Source: Pseudomonadota bacterium (lineage in GTDB: Bacteria; Pseudomonadota; Gammaproteobacteria; Magnimaribacterales; D2472). Taken from it: a stretch of DNA of 48,203 nucleotides. The number at the start of each line of letters is the position of its first letter. The first letter of the stretch is position 1. Positions 45,801-48,203 of the stretch are shown in pieces. The stretch is taken from assembly GCA_028404565.1 (NCBI GenBank), contig JAOOBR010000009.1, positions 1-48,203 of the forward strand, read 5' to 3'. The translations under genes and the position numbers were made by a program. The notes beneath the pieces were generated by a model. That model saw only the letters and a list, made by a program, of their open reading frames with translations. It had not been told where the DNA came from and ran no database searches.

Positions 45801-46056
45801 TGGTGTACAAGAGATTAATAAGGTTGCTGAGGGAAGGCCACATATAGTTGATGAGCTTGTTAATGATCAAGTTTGTCTCGTTATTAATACAACTGAAGGA
45901 AGACAGTCTATAAAAGATTCTGCATCTATAAGGCAGACAGCTCTTAGAAAAAAGATTTTATGTACAACAACAATGTTCGGAGCAGATGCTTTGGTTAAGG
46001 CATTAGAAAACAAAGAAGAGGACTGGGAGTTCAGCTCGTTACAAGAAATTAACTAA
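42850..46056 (+). CDS. carB: Carbamoyl-phosphate synthase large subunit
   Basis: CarB makes carbamoyl phosphate from bicarbonate, ammonia and two ATP. It is full length (1068 residues; E. coli 1073), with the two homologous ATP-grasp halves (first half starting [21 protein letters not shown]; second half [21 protein letters not shown], from about residue 560) and a C-terminal MGS-like allosteric domain from about residue 935. The start lies inside carA, so the subunits are translationally coupled. Confidence 0.98.
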   Translation: MPKRNDIKSVMIIGAGPIIIGQACEFDYSGAQACKALKEEGYRVILVNSNPATIMTDPLLADATYIEPIHWESVAKIIEKERPDALLPTMGGQTGLNTALSLAREGILKKYNVELIGASREAIDKAEDRQLFDQTMKKIDLETPQSGIAHSMEDALEVQKEIGFPCIIRPSFTLGGSGGGVAYNIEEFKTICEKGLDLSPTNELLIDESLLGWKEYEMEVVRDKSDNCIIICSIENFDPMGVHTGDSITIAPAQTLTDKEFQIMRNASFKILREIGVETGGSNVQFAINPVDGRMVVIEMNPRVSRSSALASKATGFPIAKVAALLSIGYTLDELKNDITSGLTPASFEPSIDYIVTKIPKFAFEKFPQAEPRLSTQMKSVGEVMSIGSNFQESLQKAICSMEDDKCGLEKILDDSELINEKLGFELTFPGPERLFYIADAFRCGWSLKKIFDLTSIDPWFLRQIEDLVSEENAIEGSKLENLSKENFIRLKTKGFSDQRIANLLDESYEEVRSKRKSQNILPSYKRVDTCAAEFKTSTCYMYSTYEGICESEPTSKKKILVLGSGPNRIGQGIEFDYCCVHASLAMQEEGFESIMVNCNPETVSTDYDVSNRLYFEPITSEKILDIIDLEKPDGVIIQFGGQTPLKLSNDLENYGVNILGTEPDAIDRSEDRKRFQEIISKLDLLQPKNATVSSLKEALNKSNEIGFPIVVRPSYVLGGRAMELVNNKDELGIYISDAVQASNERPILLDHYLDNAIEVDVDVVSDGKEIVIGGILQHIEQAGIHSGDSACSLPPYSLSKEIIKKLELQSKKLAEELNVIGLMNVQFAIKDNEVFILEVNPRASRTVPFISKCIGNSLVKVAAKTMVGKSLKELGFSNKLPENMFFVKEAVLPFDKFPNVDPILGPEMKSTGEVMGIGRNFGEAYGKAQKAANKVLRRKGKIFISVKEDDKKYLDSIVEKIISFGFEIIATKGTAKYIKKLGFGVQEINKVAEGRPHIVDELVNDQVCLVINTTEGRQSIKDSASIRQTALRKKILCTTTMFGADALVKALENKEEDWEFSSLQEIN

Positions 46057-46070
46057 TCACCACAAGTTGA

Positions 46071-46076
46071 TATAAT
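46071..46076 (+). promoter_or_regulatory. Perfect -10 element, probable leaderless start of greA
   Basis: TATAAT lies exactly 6 nt before the greA ATG (46083) in a 26-base gap after carB. TTG at 46067-46069 is part of the spacer; no clear -35 was found. Transcription would begin at or next to the start codon. Confidence 0.55.
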
Positions 46077-46082
46077 TAGTTT

Positions 46083-46559
46083 ATGTCTAAGGTACCACTT
46101 ACAAAAGAGGGAGAAATAATCCTCAAAGAAAGATTAACAAAGTTAAAGTTTGTTGATAGGCCTGAGATTTCAGAGGCCATTGCTGAGGCAAGAGCGCATG
46201 GGGATTTAAAAGAAAACGCTGAATATCATGCAGCAAAAGAGCAACAGGGATTAACTGAGGCTAAAATTAATGAGCTTGAGCATGCATTGTCAAATGCTCA
46301 GGTAATTGATGTTAAAGAACTTCCTAAGACTGGAAAAGTTGTTTTCGGAGCAACTATAAAGCTCTATAACTTAGATACTGATGAGACAATCTCTTATCGA
46401 ATTGTAGGAAACCTTGAATCAGATCCTGCAAATGGCATGATCTCAATTGATACGCCTATTGGTAGGGGCTTAATAGGTAAGTCTATCGGTGATGAAGTCA
46501 GCATTGAAACACCATCTGGAAAGCTCAATTTTGAGATAGAGGAAGTAGAGCATATTTAA
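46083..46559 (+). CDS. greA: Transcript cleavage factor GreA
   Basis: GreA rescues backtracked RNA polymerase by stimulating cleavage of the transcript 3' end. Its length of 158 residues equals that of the family. The N-terminal coiled coil carries the tip motif [18 protein letters not shown] with the acidic pair needed for cleavage; the C-terminal FKBP-like domain includes [18 protein letters not shown] and the end region [13 protein letters not shown]. carB-greA-rlmE-ftsH is the common gammaproteobacterial order. Confidence 0.98.
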   Translation: MSKVPLTKEGEIILKERLTKLKFVDRPEISEAIAEARAHGDLKENAEYHAAKEQQGLTEAKINELEHALSNAQVIDVKELPKTGKVVFGATIKLYNLDTDETISYRIVGNLESDPANGMISIDTPIGRGLIGKSIGDEVSIETPSGKLNFEIEEVEHI

Positions 46560-46562
46560 TTC

Positions 46563-47126
46563 ATGCATGCTGATAATTGGGCTCAAAAAGCAAAATCTTT
46601 AGGATACAGATCAAGAGCTGTATTCAAGTTAATTCAAATAACTGAAAAAATAAAACAAATTAAGAATCCAAATCTAATTCTTGATATTGGAGCTGCTCCA
46701 GGTGGATGGTCTCATTATTTAGCAAATAAATATCCAAGCGCAGAAATATTTGCTATAGACATTTTAGAAATGGAACAAATTAAAGGAGTGAAGTTTATAC
46801 AGGAAGATTTAAGGAATATTGAAAAAATAGATCAACTAAGCAGTTTAAAAAATAAATTTAATCTTGTGATTTCTGATTTAGCCCCAAATTTAAGTGGTAT
46901 AAGCAGTATTGATGAAGAAAATATTCTTGAGCTTAATTTGCTCACTTTAGAGGGAGCAATTAAATTTTTAGATAATAACGGTATATTTATTGTTAAAACC
47001 TTTCAAAACTCAAATCTGAAGAAATTTAGGAAAGAAATGGAAAAAAATTTAAAAATAGTTCAAACTGCTAAACCCGCTGCTTCCAAGAAGCAGTCAAAAG
47101 AGATATATTTATACGGTATTAAGTAA
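46563..47126 (+). CDS. rlmE: 23S rRNA 2'-O-ribose U2552 methyltransferase RlmE (FtsJ/RrmJ)
   Basis: RlmE methylates U2552 in the A-loop of 23S rRNA using S-adenosylmethionine. The K-D-K-E catalytic set is visible: Lys22 in SRAVFKL, Asp105 in SDLAPNLSG, Lys145 in IVKTFQ and the Glu of SKEIYLYG. The SAM loop is [13 protein letters not shown]. It has 187 residues against 209 in E. coli, trimmed at the N-terminus. It lies 3 bases after greA and 2 bases before ftsH, a heat-shock-linked pair in E. coli; yhbY, sometimes between greA and rlmE, is absent. Confidence 0.95.
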   Translation: MHADNWAQKAKSLGYRSRAVFKLIQITEKIKQIKNPNLILDIGAAPGGWSHYLANKYPSAEIFAIDILEMEQIKGVKFIQEDLRNIEKIDQLSSLKNKFNLVISDLAPNLSGISSIDEENILELNLLTLEGAIKFLDNNGIFIVKTFQNSNLKKFRKEMEKNLKIVQTAKPAASKKQSKEIYLYGIK

Positions 47127-47128
47127 TT

Positions 47129-48203
47129 ATGAATGATTTTTTAAAAAATATTTTTGTATGGCTGGTTTTAGGCTCTATTATTTTTTTAGTATTTAATAAT
47201 GTTGAACCAACAGCGCCAAGAGAAACTATATCTTATAGTCAATTTAAGCAGGAAGTTCTCTCAGACAGAGTGTCTGAAGTAACTTATAAAGGTGACCAAA
47301 TGACAATTTTTGGTCAGAGATTAGATGGTTCCAAATTTAAAACTAATCATCCTATTTATAAGTCTGATCCTGTTTTAGATGCTGCCCTGCAGGAAAATGG
47401 CGTAATCACCTCGTATGAAGAAGTCGAACAGCCATCGGTATGGTCACAATTATTAGTTGGTGCATTCCCTATATTGCTCTTACTTGCGATATTTTTCTTT
47501 TTTATGAGGCAAATGCAAGGAAGCATGTCCGGTAGAGGCGGACCAATGTCTTTTGGAAAAAGTAAAGCTAAATTAATGGAAGGTGGAAAGGTTAAGACTA
47601 CATTTAAAGATGTGGCTGGTTGTGAGGAAGCAAAACAAGATGTTCAGGAGCTTGTAGACTATTTAAAAGACCCAACAAGATTCCAAAAAGTTGGCGGAAA
47701 GATTCCAAGAGGTGTTTTGATGGTGGGCCCTCCAGGTACTGGTAAGACTCTTCTTGCCAGAGCTACTGCAGGTGAGGCAAGAGTACCTTTCTTTAGTATT
47801 TCTGGTTCTGATTTTGTTGAAATGTTCGTTGGTGTTGGTGCCTCAAGGGTAAGGGACATGTTTGATCAAGCAAAAAAGAATTCTCCATGTATTGTGTTCA
47901 TTGATGAAATTGATGCCGTTGGAAGGCATAGAGGAGCAGGTCTTGGTGGAGGACATGATGAGAGAGAGCAGACCTTAAATCAGCTTCTTGTCGAAATGGA
48001 TGGTTTTGAGGCAAATGACGGAATTATCATAGTTGCAGCAACAAATAGACCAGATGTTCTTGATCCAGCACTACTGAGGCCAGGAAGATTTGATAGACAG
48101 GTTGTTGTTGACATGCCAGATATCAGAGGAAGAGAACAAATCCTAAAAGTTCATGTTCGAAAAGTCCCTCTTGATAAAAATGTTGACCTTAGAGCAATTG
48201 CCA
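47129..48203 (+). CDS. ftsH: ATP-dependent zinc metalloprotease FtsH (3' end outside window)
   Basis: FtsH is the hexameric inner-membrane AAA+ protease that degrades proteins such as RpoH and LpxC and removes damaged membrane proteins. The first 358 codons are present. An N-terminal membrane helix (about 6-25), a periplasmic segment and a second helix (about 108-127) precede the AAA domain, with Walker A GPPGTGKT at 200-207, Walker B IVFIDEID near 255-262, and the second-region-of-homology start [19 protein letters not shown]. The zinc HEFGH site lies beyond the window edge. The ATG follows rlmE by 2 bases. Confidence 0.97.
   Translation, partial: MNDFLKNIFVWLVLGSIIFLVFNNVEPTAPRETISYSQFKQEVLSDRVSEVTYKGDQMTIFGQRLDGSKFKTNHPIYKSDPVLDAALQENGVITSYEEVEQPSVWSQLLVGAFPILLLLAIFFFFMRQMQGSMSGRGGPMSFGKSKAKLMEGGKVKTTFKDVAGCEEAKQDVQELVDYLKDPTRFQKVGGKIPRGVLMVGPPGTGKTLLARATAGEARVPFFSISGSDFVEMFVGVGASRVRDMFDQAKKNSPCIVFIDEIDAVGRHRGAGLGGGHDEREQTLNQLLVEMDGFEANDGIIIVAATNRPDVLDPALLRPGRFDRQVVVDMPDIRGREQILKVHVRKVPLDKNVDLRAIA

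Noticed and set aside
46563-46570. Second overlapping ATG (46567) as the rlmE start
   Set aside because: It is out of frame; the ATG at 46563 gives the reading frame with the intact methyltransferase motifs.

Overview
The window is 48,203 bases of chromosome from an AT-rich, streamlined Gram-negative bacterium, almost certainly a gammaproteobacterium. The evidence is an E. coli-like run from rpsB to tilS, the lpxD-fabZ-lpxA-lpxB lipid A block, bamA and lptFG, a holD-rimI pair, and a Fur whose tail reads like Pseudomonas Fur. A marine, SAR86-like lineage would fit the base composition and compactness, but that is an inference. I count 44 protein genes (two cut by the window edges) and about 0.9 kb of non-coding DNA in total, so roughly 98% is coding. 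I see no rRNA, tRNA, CRISPR, insertion sequence, prophage or integron, and no gap over 160 bases.

Layout. (1) 1-3853: end of fur, then the heat-shock chaperone operon grpE-dnaK-dnaJ behind a good sigma-32-type promoter. (2) 3862-23275: one promoter and a structured leader, then 18 same-strand genes with almost no spacing: rpsB-tsf-pyrH-frr (translation and UMP kinase), uppS-cdsA-dxr (isoprenoid carrier and phospholipid precursors), rseP-bamA-skp (envelope quality control), lpxD-fabZ-lpxA-lpxB (lipid A and fatty acids), rnhB-dnaE-accA-tilS. (3) 23290-31745: a mixed accessory-like stretch: a PaaG-like crotonase, leuA (minus), a divergent holD with rimI, a thioredoxin-type glutathione peroxidase (minus), ElaA, an unrecognised Ig-like/FG-GAP lipoprotein, and astA-astB. 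(4) 31749-39597: valS and pepA (minus), lptF-lptG, an RDD membrane protein (minus), a POT peptide transporter. (5) 39680-41586: map-dapE (minus). (6) 41742 to the end: carA-carB, then greA-rlmE-ftsH (ftsH cut at the right edge).

The two ends look like halves of one ancestral cluster, (fur-recN-)grpE-dnaK-dnaJ-dapB-carA-carB-greA-yhbY-rlmE-ftsH, now split by about 38 kb, with recN, dapB and yhbY absent from their usual places.

Most of the content is housekeeping and I do not see a clear new multi-gene system. The points most worth a second look are: a valyl-tRNA synthetase that stops about 160 residues early against a complete neighbour; a divergent holD (psi) together with the absence of holC (chi) from the pepA-holC-valS locus; short divergent gaps with symmetric, possibly bidirectional -10 elements, and three genes with a -10 hexamer exactly 6 nt before the ATG (probably leaderless); a possible pseudoknotted S2 leader and an acidic S2 tail; a DnaE whose internal clamp-binding motif lacks its glutamine; and the uncharacterised lipoprotein at 27677-29425.
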